Positions 52,996 to 63,113 are shown, numbered from the stretch's first letter. The stretch: 64,000 nucleotides of DNA from Stenotrophomonas sp. ZAC14D1_NAIMI4_1 (GCF_003086775.1 NZ_CP026001.1:1204407-1268406); one strand, 5' to 3'. Program-made: numbers and translations. The notes: generated by a model not told the origin, from the sequence alone.

Positions 52996-53016
52996 ACGCA
53001 CCCCATGCGAGGAACC

Positions 53017-53421
53017 ATGTCCCATACCCGCGCACCCATGGAACGGCTGATCCGCGCCAATGCGGATGAAATCAACCGGCTGCGCCAAGCCATCCGCGAA
53101 GCCGCTGGCGCGCGCTGGCGTGGCCCGGAAGAAATGCAGCGGCATGCGGCAGCCTGTGCGGAGTACAACCAGCGCTATGAGCAGCTTGCGTTCCCGGGTG
53201 GCTACGTCAACGCACTGAATCAACTGGCGGAGCACGATCCGGATACGGTGGATGTCGTGCTGACCTTCCTCGAGGTGCGGCCATACTTCTTCCGTTCCGG
53301 ATACATGTGGAAGACGCTGCTGAAGCGCGTGCAGAGGGTGCCGATGGGCGCGAAGCAGCAGGCCCGGATGCAGAAGATCCTCGATACCTACGCTGCTTAT
53401 CGTGCTGCCATTCCTCTGTAG
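53017..53421 (+). CDS. Hypothetical helical protein
   Basis: A 134-residue soluble protein beginning MSHTRAPMERLIRANADEIN. It is charged, helix-rich and lacks signal or membrane segments; AEHDPDTVDVVLTFLEVRPYFFRSGYM is a conspicuous conserved-looking middle. The ATG at 53017 follows GAGGAACC; the upstream in-frame extension would be encoded by the GGGGTC repeat and is rejected. The stop codon TAG is the GTAG head of a REP. Confidence 0.65.
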   Translation: MSHTRAPMERLIRANADEINRLRQAIREAAGARWRGPEEMQRHAAACAEYNQRYEQLAFPGGYVNALNQLAEHDPDTVDVVLTFLEVRPYFFRSGYMWKTLLKRVQRVPMGAKQQARMQKILDTYAAYRAAIPL

Positions 53422-53446
53422 AGCCGAGCCCATGCTCGGCTCCACA
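53418..53446. repeat. SMAG/REP palindrome
   Basis: GTAGAGCCGAGCCCATGCTCGGCTCCAC, between two convergent genes; its GTAG supplies the stop codon of the plus-strand gene. Confidence 0.75.
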
Positions 53447-53459
53447 AGAACCCGCCTCC

Positions 53460-54098
53460 TCAGGAACTCCGCAGCACCGGCCGCGCATGCAGGTGGCGCT
53501 TCAGCGACTGCGCGCGCTTGGCGATGGCGCGTACCACGAAGGCCGTGAACAGCAGCGCCGAAGGCACCGCGTACCAGAAGTTGCCGGGCACGCGCTTGAA
53601 GTACGAGTAGGTGAACACCGCAGCGATGATCCACATGCCGGTGACGTGCAGGCGCCGCCATGCGGTGGGCCCCATGCGCCGTGCAATGGCGCGGTGCGAC
53701 GTGATCGCCAGCGCCAGGATGGCCACGTAGCCCACCGTGCCGGGCAGGTTGGCCAGGGCCGAGCGTGCCGGCCAGAACGCCGGGTTGAGGATGCCGAACG
53801 CGGTGATGGCGATGGCATGCAGCAGGTGCGAGAACGCAAACGACAGGCCGATGGTCCGGCGTTCGCGCAGCAGGAAGCGGGTGGTCGGCCCGGGCAGCAG
53901 GCTGGCGAACGATGAAGCGGTGAAGGCCGCCAGGAACAGCAGGAACGAGGTGCGCGCGGTCACCCGGATCGCCGCGCGGCTGCCTTCGGCCACGTCGGCC
54001 TGCAGGGCGAATGCAGCCAGCGCGAAGGCGATCAGCACCACGGCAATGGCCACGAACAGGCGCCAGCCGGACAGGAGGGGAGTATTGGAAACAGCCAT
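53460..54098 (-). CDS. Ferric-reductase-like transmembrane protein
   Basis: A 212-residue membrane protein with about six helices. Conserved-looking histidines lie in FSHLLHAIAITAFG, TSHRAIARRMG and RRLHVTGMW, the pattern of heme-ligating helices in ferric-reductase-like (YedZ/MsrQ-type) domains. No flavin or NAD domain is attached. It is the last gene of the hvf-like operon, 2 bp after hvfC's stop, with GAGG upstream of its start. It may feed electrons to a metal or a modified peptide; that role is inferred from the operon. Confidence 0.78.
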   Translation of the reverse strand: MAVSNTPLLSGWRLFVAIAVVLIAFALAAFALQADVAEGSRAAIRVTARTSFLLFLAAFTASSFASLLPGPTTRFLLRERRTIGLSFAFSHLLHAIAITAFGILNPAFWPARSALANLPGTVGYVAILALAITSHRAIARRMGPTAWRRLHVTGMWIIAAVFTYSYFKRVPGNFWYAVPSALLFTAFVVRAIAKRAQSLKRHLHARPVLRSS

Positions 54099-54100
54099 GA

Positions 54101-54883
54101 TCAAACCTCGGAAGGGAAGTGGGTAGTGCCGGCCGCTGGCCGGCAACTCTGGAAACCGGCCAACACAACCAGCACGCCGGCGGCACACAGCTCGGCCAGC
54201 AGCGGCGCGCAGGCCACGCGCAGCTCTTCCGCAAGCACGCCATGCGCATCGGCCAACGCCTGCAGGGCGTCATCGACGCGCACACCGTCATGGCCGAAGA
54301 CCGAAAGCAGGGCATACGCGAGCGGTGCCAGCGTCTCGACCTGCAGGCGGTAATCGGCCTGGCGGCGCAGCAGCAGGAGCGTGGGCGTCGTGGCCGGTGC
54401 ATCGTCCAGCACCGCGTCCTCGTGCACCGGCCATTGGTAGCCCAGCACACGCACCAGCGGCGACACCGCCAGCAGGTCACTGCCCACCGCCACGTGGTGC
54501 AACGCCTGCCCGGCATCACGCGCTTCGATGTGCAGCGCCTGCTGCGTGCTTTCGAAGTGCGCCAGCTCGGCCGCCCACGCTGGCAGCGCCAGGCTGTCCT
54601 GCAGCGCCAGCCACGCGGCGAACTCGCTGGCGATCTGCGGGAACAACGGGGTATGGCAGGCATGGTGCGCGTAGTAGTGCTCGATCACACCGCGCCAGCG
54701 CGCCGCACCCAGCTGCTGCTGCAGCCGCGGCAGGCAGCCGGCCAGCAGGCTGTCCAGGCTGTCGATGCAGAGGCGGCGATACACCGCCAGCCGGCGCGCA
54801 TCGACGCCCTCGGGTGCGGGCCGGGACGGATCACGCACATGGTCGGCCCAGCGCTGCTGCAGGGTGGCGAGCGACTCAGCCAC
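54101..54883 (-). CDS. hvfC: DUF2063 protein, HvfC-like partner of the MNIO enzyme
   Basis: A 260-residue protein of the DUF2063 (putative DNA-binding) family. It starts with GTG at 54883 ([19 protein letters not shown]) and overlaps the DUF692 stop by 8 bp. The N-terminal helical domain with [17 protein letters not shown] and [12 protein letters not shown] is diagnostic. In related operons it forms a complex with HvfB to help it bind the precursor peptide. The last 14 or so residues ([14 protein letters not shown]) are encoded by a SMAG REP at 54123-54145, so the natural C-terminus was probably altered. Confidence 0.85.
   Translation of the reverse strand: MAESLATLQQRWADHVRDPSRPAPEGVDARRLAVYRRLCIDSLDSLLAGCLPRLQQQLGAARWRGVIEHYYAHHACHTPLFPQIASEFAAWLALQDSLALPAWAAELAHFESTQQALHIEARDAGQALHHVAVGSDLLAVSPLVRVLGYQWPVHEDAVLDDAPATTPTLLLLRRQADYRLQVETLAPLAYALLSVFGHDGVRVDDALQALADAHGVLAEELRVACAPLLAELCAAGVLVVLAGFQSCRPAAGTTHFPSEV
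54122..54147. repeat. SMAG/REP inside the 3' end of hvfC
   Basis: GTAGTGCCGGCCGCTGGCCGGCAA. It lies within the coding frame of hvfC rather than between genes, so it encodes the end of that protein. Confidence 0.8.
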
Positions 54884-55721
54884 GGGCCACCTCGGGCAGT
54901 CGTACGTCGGCCTGGGCCTGGCGGATCTGCGCGACCTCGGCCAGCAGCTCGGCCAGCGGCGGAAAATTGAAATCACGCTCCAGCAGGGTGGGGCGCACGC
55001 CGACGCGCGCATACGCTTCACGCAGCAGCGCCCAGACCACGCCCTTCACCGGCGCGCCGTGGGTGTCGATCTTGAAGCCATCGTCCTCGTCGAAATGGCC
55101 GGCGACGTGCAGGGACGCAACGCGATGGGCCGGGACGCGGGCGAGGAAATCGAAGGCGTCGTAGTGGTTGTTGCAGGCGTTGACGAAGACATTGTTGACG
55201 TCCAGCAGCAGGTCGCAGTCCGCTTCGGCCAGCACGGCGTTGATGAAATCGATCTCGCTCATGTCCGCGCCAGGCACTGCGTAGTAGGAGATGTTCTCCA
55301 CCGCGATGCGCCGGCCCAGCATGTCCTGCACCTGGGCGATGCGTCCGGCGACGTGGTGCACGGCTTCACTGGTGAACGGCAGCGGCAGCAGGTCGTAGAC
55401 GTGGCCTCCGGCAGCGCAGTAGCTCAGGTGCTCGCTGTACAGCTGCACCTGGTGCAGGTCGAGGAAGGCGCGGGTCTGTGCCAGCAGGGCGCGGTCCAGC
55501 GGGTCCGGGCCGCCCAGCGACAGCGACAGGCCATGGCAGGTCAGGCGATGGCGCTCGCTCAGCTGGCGCAGCGCGGCACCGTGGGCACCGCCGACGCCGA
55601 TCCAGTTGTCGGGCGAGACTTCGAGGAAGTCGATGGCATCGGCCGGCATCGCCAGCAGTTCGTCGATCAGGCCGCGGCGCAGGCCAAGACCAGCGCTGGC
55701 GGAAGGCAGGGGCAGGGACAT
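54876..55721 (-). CDS. hvfB: DUF692 multinuclear iron oxidase (MNIO), HvfB-like
   Basis: A 281-residue DUF692 TIM barrel. The first start ATG with good context (GGAG 8 bp upstream) gives [19 protein letters not shown]. Metal-ligand segments include [49 protein letters not shown] and IDTHGAPV, i.e. the His/Glu/Asp set of multinuclear non-heme iron oxidases. These enzymes oxidise cysteines of a peptide substrate into oxazolone/thioamide or thiooxazole groups. The gene sits directly downstream of a Cys-motif precursor and overlaps the DUF2063 partner, as in hvfABC operons. Confidence 0.92.
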   Translation of the reverse strand: MSLPLPSASAGLGLRRGLIDELLAMPADAIDFLEVSPDNWIGVGGAHGAALRQLSERHRLTCHGLSLSLGGPDPLDRALLAQTRAFLDLHQVQLYSEHLSYCAAGGHVYDLLPLPFTSEAVHHVAGRIAQVQDMLGRRIAVENISYYAVPGADMSEIDFINAVLAEADCDLLLDVNNVFVNACNNHYDAFDFLARVPAHRVASLHVAGHFDEDDGFKIDTHGAPVKGVVWALLREAYARVGVRPTLLERDFNFPPLAELLAEVAQIRQAQADVRLPEVARG

Positions 55722-55777
55722 GCGCGGTACTCCAGGGCAATGGCGCCGCCACGGGGGCGGCGCCGGAGGGTGGGCCA

Positions 55778-56254
55778 TCAGTCGTTGACGCGGGAGAACA
55801 AGCCCTTCGGCATCGGCTTGCCGTTGGCGGTGTAGACGCTGCGCAGGTAGTCGTGCGCTTCCTGTTCGCTGATGTAGCCGTCGTGGTCGGTGTCGATGCG
55901 GTCGAACTCGGCGGCACGCTTGGCGGCCACGGCGTTGAACTCGGCACGCGAGACCCGGCCGTCGTGGTCACGGTCGGTGCGGGCAAACGAGGCGTCGCCG
56001 CACTTGCCTTCGCCGCACTGGCCTTCGGCCACCTTGGCCTTGCCGGCGGGCTTGCTGCTGGCAGCCTTGTTGGCACCGCACTTGCCTTCGCCGCACTTGC
56101 CTTCAGCGGCGGCGCTCATGGCCACGGCACTGATCGCCAACGGCTGGATCGCGGCGGCCTGGCCGGCCAGCAGCAGGCCCCCGGCCAGGGCGATGCCGAT
56201 GGCACCGATGCGCGGCAGGCGGGAGGCGGTGGTGTTCTTGGTCGAGACGGACAT
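55778..56254 (-). CDS. EGKCG-motif precursor protein fused to EF-hands (HvfA-like)
   Basis: A 158-residue protein with a signal or anchor segment (about 16-50, ending SAVAMSAAA), then two Cys clusters: [10 protein letters not shown] (51-60) and [10 protein letters not shown] (77-86), giving Cys54, 59, 80 and 85. EGKCG is the substrate motif modified by HvfB-type enzymes. Next come two EF-hand loops, [12 protein letters not shown] (94-105) and [12 protein letters not shown] (121-132), each with Asp at positions 1, 3, 5 and Glu/Gln-Glu at 12. Usual HvfA-type precursors are low-complexity and lack EF-hands, so this is a composite. Likely a copper-binding modified peptide carried on a calcium-sensing domain; inferred. 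Confidence 0.85.
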   Translation of the reverse strand: MSVSTKNTTASRLPRIGAIGIALAGGLLLAGQAAAIQPLAISAVAMSAAAEGKCGEGKCGANKAASSKPAGKAKVAEGQCGEGKCGDASFARTDRDHDGRVSRAEFNAVAAKRAAEFDRIDTDHDGYISEQEAHDYLRSVYTANGKPMPKGLFSRVND

Positions 56255-56344
56255 GGGATGACTCCTTGGGATTGCACGCCAGGCGTGCGGGATGGACGCC
56301 GCTGCAAGGCGACGGAAAAGAGACGTGGACAGGGATGGAGCGGA

Positions 56345-56989
56345 TCAGGCGCTGCGGCGACGGCGCAGCACGTAGGCCAGCAGCAGAGCAGCGCCGAGCA
56401 GGGCACCACCGAAGCCGATGCCGGGCAGCAGCGCGGCAATGGGCAGCAGCAGCGCGACCAGGCTGACGCCCCAGCCGAGGCCGTCATCGCCGGCGATGGC
56501 GCGTTGCGGGCCGGCCAGCAGGCGGTCCAGGCTGAGTGCGCCGCCACCGTTGAGGATCAGCGGCAGCAGCATGGCCAGGAACAGCAGCGGCAGCTTGAAG
56601 TTGCCATAGCCCTGGTCGGTGATTGCATAGCCCTGCCAGAGTTCGCCCAGGCCGTTCCACTGGTCGGGCCAGTGCACGGCGGCGATGGCAACCACCGTCA
56701 GCACCCAGAAGATGTAGGCCACCGAGCGTGTGGCCAGGCCCAGCAGCAGCATCACCGCGCCCACCAGTTCCAGCCACGTGGCCAGCTGCCAGTTGAGCGA
56801 AGCGGGCAGGGTCGAGAAAGGAAACGGGAAGCGGCCTTCCAGATCGGCGAACCAGTTCTGTCCGCCCAGCTTCTCGCGGCCGGATTCAAAGAACTCCCAG
56901 GCCAGCAGCGTGCGCAGGGCCAGCGGCGAGAGCCAGCGGCCGACGGCATCCAGGCGCGGGGTGTAGAGGGAGGAGGCGGTGCTGATCAT
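56345..56989 (-). CDS. DoxX-family membrane protein (HvfD/BufD-like)
   Basis: A 214-residue protein of the DoxX family with about four to six helices. Typical segments are [16 protein letters not shown] near the N-terminus, [34 protein letters not shown] and a final basic tail RRRRSA. DoxX proteins are regular fourth members of hvf/bufferin operons and may take part in redox balance or metal handling at the membrane. It is the first gene here, 90 bp upstream of the precursor. The ATG at 56989 is taken; longer frame extends into the control region. Confidence 0.85.
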   Translation of the reverse strand: MISTASSLYTPRLDAVGRWLSPLALRTLLAWEFFESGREKLGGQNWFADLEGRFPFPFSTLPASLNWQLATWLELVGAVMLLLGLATRSVAYIFWVLTVVAIAAVHWPDQWNGLGELWQGYAITDQGYGNFKLPLLFLAMLLPLILNGGGALSLDRLLAGPQRAIAGDDGLGWGVSLVALLLPIAALLPGIGFGGALLGAALLLAYVLRRRRSA

Positions 56990-57371
56990 GGAGGTGTCCT
57001 GCGGGCCAGTGGTCGATGGAGGCCATTTCAGGCGGCGCAGGTATCGGCAACGTGTGCCGTTGCCCGGGGTTTTGTCAGCGACTGTCGCCGCGGCAGGGGT
57101 TTCGTACAGTCGGATACAAAGACGCCGCGGTGGGGCGTTCGCCGGGCATGGCCCGGCGCTACCGGGGAGGGCCACGCGCCAGGATCCCCTCGCGCCCGCG
57201 TGCGGGGAACGATATCCACCCCATGGCGCCTGGCCATGCCCGGCGGCCGAATGTATCCCACTGTAGGAACCCGCCGTCGCCCTACAGTCCGGTACAACTC
57301 GGCGCCACAGCGAAACAGCCGCGATACACCCACCGGCGGAAATGGCCACTCCCAACACCGGAGTGCCACCC
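56990..57371. promoter_or_regulatory. 382-bp control region between the hvf-like operon and an exported hydrolase gene
   Basis: Holds three copies of TACAGTSSGRTACA: TACAGTCGGATACAAA at 57105-57120, inverted TGTATCCCACTGTAG at 57252-57266, and CTACAGTCCGGTACA at 57282-57296. The last two are opposed and 15 bp apart. REP palindromes lie at about 57130-57160 (GCCGGGCATGGCCCGGCGCTACC) and 57222-57245. No open frame of credible length was seen here. Confidence 0.65.
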
Positions 57372-58166
57372 ATGATCCGTACCACCCTGCTTGCCGCCGC
57401 CCTGGCCCTGGCCGGCGCCGCCACCCCCGCCTTCGCTGCGCAGGCCGATGCCGGCGCGCCGCCCACGGTCGTCCTGGTGCACGGCGCCTTTGCCGATGGC
57501 TCCAGTTGGAACAAGGTCATCACCACCCTGCGCGACTGGAAGCTGCCGGCGGTGGCCGTGCAGAACCCGCTCACCTCGCTGGCCGACGATGTGGCCGCCA
57601 CCCGCCGCGCCATTGCGGCTGCACCGGGCAAGGTGGTGCTGGTCGGCCACAGCTGGGGCGGTACGGTCATCACCGAAGCGGGCAACGATCCCAAGGTGCA
57701 GGCGCTGGTCTACGTGGCCGCGTTCGCACCGGATGCGGGCCAGTCCTCGGCGCAGCAGGGCGAAGGTTTCCCGGTCGGCCCCGGGCTGACCCGACTGCAG
57801 GAGAAGGACGGTTACCTGACCCTGCCGGCCGATGCCATAGCGCAGGATTTCGCACCCGACGTGATGAAGAAGACCGCAGCCCTGCTGTACAGCACGCAGG
57901 TGCCGTTGAAAGCCAGCGCGCTGGGTGAGGCCGTGACCACGGCGGCGTGGCGCAGCAAGCCGAGCTGGTACGTGGTCAGCCGCGATGACCGCATGCTGTC
58001 GCCGCAGCTGCAGGTTGCCACTGCGCATCGCATCGGCGCGCAGCTGCAGTCCATCGGCAGCAGCCATGTGTCGCTGCTTTCGCACCCGGCGCAGGTGGCC
58101 GACAGCATCCTGGAAGCGGCCGGGGTGAAGCCGGCCGAGCTGCCGCTGGCCGAGCAGGGAGGCTGA
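57372..58166 (+). CDS. Exported alpha/beta hydrolase
   Basis: A 264-residue protein with a signal peptide (1-23, PAFAAQA). The hydrolase fold shows [13 protein letters not shown] (oxyanion loop), GHSWGGTVI with nucleophile Ser94, SRDDRMLSP (acid) and [10 protein letters not shown] with the catalytic His. The pattern resembles the small group of salicylate-esterase-like or signal-peptide-bearing hydrolases common in this genus. Substrate unknown. It is followed 3 bp later by a thioredoxin-like gene, and preceded by the triple TACAGT motif. Confidence 0.88.
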   Translation: MIRTTLLAAALALAGAATPAFAAQADAGAPPTVVLVHGAFADGSSWNKVITTLRDWKLPAVAVQNPLTSLADDVAATRRAIAAAPGKVVLVGHSWGGTVITEAGNDPKVQALVYVAAFAPDAGQSSAQQGEGFPVGPGLTRLQEKDGYLTLPADAIAQDFAPDVMKKTAALLYSTQVPLKASALGEAVTTAAWRSKPSWYVVSRDDRMLSPQLQVATAHRIGAQLQSIGSSHVSLLSHPAQVADSILEAAGVKPAELPLAEQGG

Positions 58167-58169
58167 GCG

Positions 58170-58715
58170 ATGGCCACGCTTCGCGCCTATACCGTGCCGC
58201 TGTTGCTGGCCCTGCTCGGCGGTGCTGCGCTGCTGCTGGCCTGGCCCAGCCCCGAAGCCGGCGCACAGACCGCCGAGGCCGCACCGGCTGCGGGCTTCAA
58301 CGGCGGCGGGCCGTGGCACAACAGCCCGCCGCTGGCCCTGGAGCAGCTGCGGGGGCAGGTGGTGCTGGTCGAGTTCTGGACCTATGGCTGCAGCAACTGC
58401 CTCAATGTCGCGCCGTACGTGCACCGGTGGCATGCCCGTTATGCACCGAAGGGCCTGCGCGTGATCGGCGTGCACACCCCCGAATTCGCTTATGAGGGAC
58501 TGCAGGGCAACGTGCGCCACGCGATCCACCGCCTCGACATCACCTGGCCGGTGGTGCAGGACAACCAGTACCGCATCTGGAATGCCTGGGGTAACCGGTT
58601 CTGGCCGGCGCTGTACCTGGTCGACCGGCAGGGCAGGGTGGTCTACCGCCATTACGGCGAAGGCGACTATGCACGTACCGAAAGCGAGATCCAGCGCCTG
58701 CTGGCCAGCCCGTGA
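58170..58715 (+). CDS. Exported thioredoxin-like protein
   Basis: A 181-residue TlpA/DipZ-like thioredoxin-fold protein with an N-terminal signal/anchor (about 5-33). The active site FWTYGCSNC carries Cys74 and Cys77 and the cis-Pro loop is FWPALYLV. The unusual CSNC with Asn before the second Cys is seen in this subfamily. It is 3 bp after the hydrolase stop and probably supports disulfide or thioether reduction of exported proteins. It may serve the neighbouring Cys-rich precursor, which is speculation. Confidence 0.87.
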   Translation: MATLRAYTVPLLLALLGGAALLLAWPSPEAGAQTAEAAPAAGFNGGGPWHNSPPLALEQLRGQVVLVEFWTYGCSNCLNVAPYVHRWHARYAPKGLRVIGVHTPEFAYEGLQGNVRHAIHRLDITWPVVQDNQYRIWNAWGNRFWPALYLVDRQGRVVYRHYGEGDYARTESEIQRLLASP

Positions 58716-58775
58716 GCCGCGCTACCATGGCCGCGCCGCGCGGCCTTGTCCTCCGCCGCCATCATCGAGAACGCA

Positions 58776-59512
<737 letters not shown>

Positions 59513-59516
<4 letters not shown>

Positions 59517-60826
59517 ACGCTGCCGCGCGCCGCCTGCCGTGGCCGCGCACGCTGTCCGCGCGCCTGCTGCTGTTGTTGCTGGGCGGGCTGACCCTGGCCC
59601 ACGCACTGTCGTTCGGCCTTCTGTTCTTCGAGCGCTACCAGGCCACGCGCAGCATGATGCTGCGCAACCTGGACGAGGACGTGGCGGTGAGCGTGGCCCT
59701 GCTGGAACACCTGCCAGCGGACCAGCGCCAGGCCTGGGTGCCGCGGCTGGAACGCCGCACCTATCGCTACCTGCTGCGTCCGGCTGCGTCCGGGCCGGCA
59801 CTGGAAACCGGGCGCGCGCGCCAGGTCACCGCCATCATCGATGACAGCCTGGAGCATCGCTATCCGCTGCAGGCACGCCAGGTCGCGCGCCTGCCCGAAC
59901 GTTTCGAGGTGGAGCTGCGCCTGCGCGATGGCACACCGCTGACCATCGAAGTGACCCCGTCCGGCCTGCCGCTGGCGCGCTGGCTGCCGGCCGTGCTGCT
60001 GGTGCAGCTGGCGTTGCTGCTGCTGTGCGCGTGGCTGGCGGTGCGGCTGGCGCTGCGCCCGCTGCAGCAGTTGTCGCACGCGGTCGAGCACCTGCAGCCG
60101 GGCAAGGATGCAGCGGTGCTGCCCGAGGATGGCCCTGCCGAAGTAGGCGCGGCTGCGGCCGCACTCAACGCGCTGCAGGCACGCATCCGCGGCCATGTCA
60201 GCGAGCGCCTGCAGATCCTGGCAGCCATTTCGCACGACCTGCAGACACCGATCACGCGGATGAAGCTGCGCGTGGAAACCCTGCCCGAAGATGCCACCCA
60301 GCAGCGCCTGCTGGACGACCTGGACCACCTCGGCCTACTGGTGCGCGAAGGCGTGGCCTATGCGCGCAGCAGCCATGTGGCAAGCGGTGCACCGATGGCG
60401 ATGGACCTTGCCGCGTTCCTGGCCAGCGTGGTCGGAGATTACGAGGACATGGGCAAGCCGGTGTCCGGCGGTGCGCCGGCGGGGCTGACCGTGCAGACCT
60501 GGCCGCAGCCATTGCGCCGGGTGGTCGGCAACCTGGTGGACAACGCGCTGCGCTATGCCGGCAGCGCCGAGATCGATGCCGGTCGTGATGCTGCCGGCAA
60601 GCCGTGGATCAGCGTGTCTGATCGGGGCCCGGGCATTCCCGAAGACCAGCTGCAGGCGGTGCTGGCGCCCTTCCACCGGCTGGAGAGCTCGCGCAACCGC
60701 GATACCGGCGGTACCGGCCTGGGCCTGGCCATCGCCGTGCAGCTGGCACAGTCGCTGGGCGGTTCGCTGCAGCTGCGCAACCGGGACGGCGGTGGCCTGC
60801 AGGCCGTGCTGCAGTTGCCGGGCTGA
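59513..60826 (+). CDS. Sensor histidine kinase
   Basis: A 437-residue kinase. Two transmembrane helices (about 12-35 and 160-183) flank a small periplasmic sensor of about 125 residues. A HAMP segment (LRPLQQLSHAVEHL) leads to the DHp box AAISHDLQTPITRMK with phosphorylated His241 and the ATPase domain with NLVDNALRYAG, DRGPGIP and GTGLGLAIA. The pair resembles OmpR/EnvZ or KdpDE-like regulators, signal unknown. Confidence 0.95.
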
Positions 60827-60892
60827 TGGGCGCGGTGCGACCCGGCCTGCAGGTGCACCGCGCCGTCACCCTGCGCGTGACACCCTCCGCCC

Positions 60893-62161
60893 ATGACTGA
60901 AATGACCGCGGCGCGGCAGCGCTCGATGTGGGTGGCAGGCCTGTCCACCGTGGTGGAGTGGTACGACTTCACCCTCTACCTGTACTTCGCGACCGTGCTG
61001 TCGCGGGTGTTCTTCGGTGGTGGCGAGCAGGCCATGCTGGTCACCCTGGCCGGGTTCGCGGTGTCCTACCTGATGCGTCCGCTGGGCGCGCTGTGCTTCG
61101 GCCACCTCGGTGATCGCCTCGGCCGGCGCTGGATGCTGCTGGCCTCGATGGCGCTGATGGCGGCGGCGATGCTGGCCACGGCGCTGTTGCCGACCGCAGC
61201 GACGGCGGGCACCACGGCCGGCATCCTGCTGCTGGTCCTGCGCTGCGTGATGGCCTTTTCGGTAGGCGGTGAATACACCGGGGTGGTGGCCTACCTGCTG
61301 GAAAGCGCACCGGCGCGGCGACGCGGCCTGGTCACGTCGCTGGCCTCGGCCGCCAGCGAGGTGGGCGCGTTGCTGGCGGTGGCGATCTCCGCGGTGACGG
61401 TGGCGACGCTCACGCCCGCGCAGCTGGATGGCTGGGGCTGGCGCATCCCGTTCTTCGTCGGTGCCGCGCTGGCGCTGGTGATCCTCATCGCACGGTCGGG
61501 CATGCATGAATCGCCCGAGTTCGAGCGCCAGCGCCGCGAGGGCAGCATTCCGGCCACGCCGCTGCGCCACGTGCTGCGCAACCATCCCGGCGCGGTGGCG
61601 CGCACGTTCGCGATTTCCGCGCTGGGCTCGATCACCTACTACGTGGGCATCACCTACGTGCCAGCCTTCCTGCACGCACAGGGGCACGACGAAGGCGATG
61701 CGCTGTGGCTGTCCACGGTGGCCGCGGTGGCGGTCATCGCGATCACGCCGCTGTGCGGCATGTTGTCTGATCGCTTTGGGCGGCGTCCGCTGTTGCTGGG
61801 CCTGACCGTACTGGCGGCACTGCTGCCGTTGTCGATGTTCGGCTGGATGGCCGAGGCGGCGCCGCTGGGCATCGCGCTGGCGGCGGTGGTACTGGCCTGC
61901 GTGGCGGGTGGTGTAAGCGCGGTGGCCGCACCCGCCACGGCCGAGCAGTTCCCGGGCGAAGGCCGGGTGAGCGGGCTGGCACTGGGCGTGACCATGGCCA
62001 CGGCGGTGTTCGGCGGGGCGACACCGTGGCTGGCGCAGTGGTGGGTGGAACGCAGCGGCTGGGCAGCGGCACCGGGTGCGATGATCGCGCTGGTGGCGGT
62101 GCTGGTGCTGCCGGTGCTGTGGACCCTGCCCGAGACGACCCCGGGCAGGGCCAAGCGCTAG
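60893..62161 (+). CDS. MFS transporter of the metabolite:H+ symporter (MHS) type
   Basis: A 422-residue carrier with twelve helices. The N-terminal STVVEWYDFTLYLY and the loop GHLGDRLGRRWML are characteristic of the ShiA/ProP-like MHS group, as is a loop LSDRFGRRPLL after helix 8. Substrates in the group include organic acids, proline/betaine and alpha-ketoglutarate; it cannot be assigned. It lies just after the two-component system and may be its target. Confidence 0.9.
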   Translation: MTEMTAARQRSMWVAGLSTVVEWYDFTLYLYFATVLSRVFFGGGEQAMLVTLAGFAVSYLMRPLGALCFGHLGDRLGRRWMLLASMALMAAAMLATALLPTAATAGTTAGILLLVLRCVMAFSVGGEYTGVVAYLLESAPARRRGLVTSLASAASEVGALLAVAISAVTVATLTPAQLDGWGWRIPFFVGAALALVILIARSGMHESPEFERQRREGSIPATPLRHVLRNHPGAVARTFAISALGSITYYVGITYVPAFLHAQGHDEGDALWLSTVAAVAVIAITPLCGMLSDRFGRRPLLLGLTVLAALLPLSMFGWMAEAAPLGIALAAVVLACVAGGVSAVAAPATAEQFPGEGRVSGLALGVTMATAVFGGATPWLAQWWVERSGWAAAPGAMIALVAVLVLPVLWTLPETTPGRAKR

Positions 62162-62165
62162 GCGA

Positions 62166-63113
62166 TCAGACCGCCAGGGTCTGCTCGATGTCGGCCAGCA
62201 CGGCCGGGGCATCCACGCCGATGGCGATCGACTGCAGCACGTGGCCATCCCACACGCTGGGGCCGAAGGCCAGGCCTTCCGGCTTGGGAATGGTCATGCC
62301 GCGGGCCACGCCATCGGTGGCCACGCGCACGCTGGCGCGCTCGAACTGGAACAGCTCCGGGCGGGTCAGGGCGATGCAGGCGCAGCAGTCGTGCACCACC
62401 ATGCCCTTGTGCCCGGCCTGCAGGTAGAAGTCCACGTAGTCCTGCGAGAGCGCACGCACCAGCTCGGCGTCGGCTCCGCCGATGGCAGCCAGCTTGTCCA
62501 GGCCGTCACGGTCCATTTCCACGCGGGTGGTGACGTCCAGGCCGATGGCAGTGACCGGCCACTGCGCGGTGAACACGATGTCGGCCGCTTCGGCGTCGCC
62601 CCAGATGTTGGCCTCGGCGGCCGGGGTGATGTTGCCGTTGACGTGGAAGGCGCCGCCCATGAGGACCACGCCGCGCACCAGGCCGGCGATGTCCGGGGCG
62701 TGCTGCAGGGCCAGGGCCAGGTTGGTCATGCGGCCGACCGCCACCAGGGTCACTTCGCCCGGGTGGGCGCGGACCAGGTCGATGATCAGCTGGTGGGCCG
62801 GGCGCGCATCGGCGGCCACGTCCAGCGCGGTCGGCACCGGGTGGTTGCCCAGGCCGTTGTGGCCATGGATGTGCACCGGCCAGGCTTCCGGCGTGGCTTC
62901 GGGCTGCAGCGGGCCCGCAGCGCCGCGCGCGACCGGGGCGGCAAAGCCCCAGGCCTGCTTCAGGTACAGCGCGTTGTGGGTGGTTGATTCCACCGAGGCG
63001 TTGCCGAAGGTGGTGGTGACGCCGACAAGGTCGATCTGCGCGTGCTTGTGCAGGTACAGCAGGGCCAGGGCGTCGTCGACGCCCGGGTCGGTATCGAAAA
63101 TGACTTTCAGCAT
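62166..63113 (-). CDS. Nucleoside hydrolase
   Basis: A 315-residue nucleoside N-ribohydrolase. The metal/ribose motif DTDPGVDDA (7-15) is complete, TTTFGNASVESTTHNALYL follows, and VAVGRMTNLALAL and VLMGGAF are typical. C-terminal HDCCACIALTRPELF gives the base-side His. Specificity between pyrimidine and purine nucleosides is not readable; a role in nucleoside salvage is expected. It converges with the MFS gene, whose stop lies 4 bp away. Confidence 0.93.
   Translation of the reverse strand: MLKVIFDTDPGVDDALALLYLHKHAQIDLVGVTTTFGNASVESTTHNALYLKQAWGFAAPVARGAAGPLQPEATPEAWPVHIHGHNGLGNHPVPTALDVAADARPAHQLIIDLVRAHPGEVTLVAVGRMTNLALALQHAPDIAGLVRGVVLMGGAFHVNGNITPAAEANIWGDAEAADIVFTAQWPVTAIGLDVTTRVEMDRDGLDKLAAIGGADAELVRALSQDYVDFYLQAGHKGMVVHDCCACIALTRPELFQFERASVRVATDGVARGMTIPKPEGLAFGPSVWDGHVLQSIAIGVDAPAVLADIEQTLAV

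Noticed and set aside
52942..53016. Extension of the hypothetical gene at 53017 by 25 codons
   Set aside because: The extra residues would be encoded by a palindromic repeat, and GAGGAACC sits before the later ATG.
56345..57694. 449-residue frame joining DoxX to upstream sequence
   Set aside because: The first 235 codons are antisense to the exported hydrolase and the control region; DoxX similarity starts at MISTASSLY.
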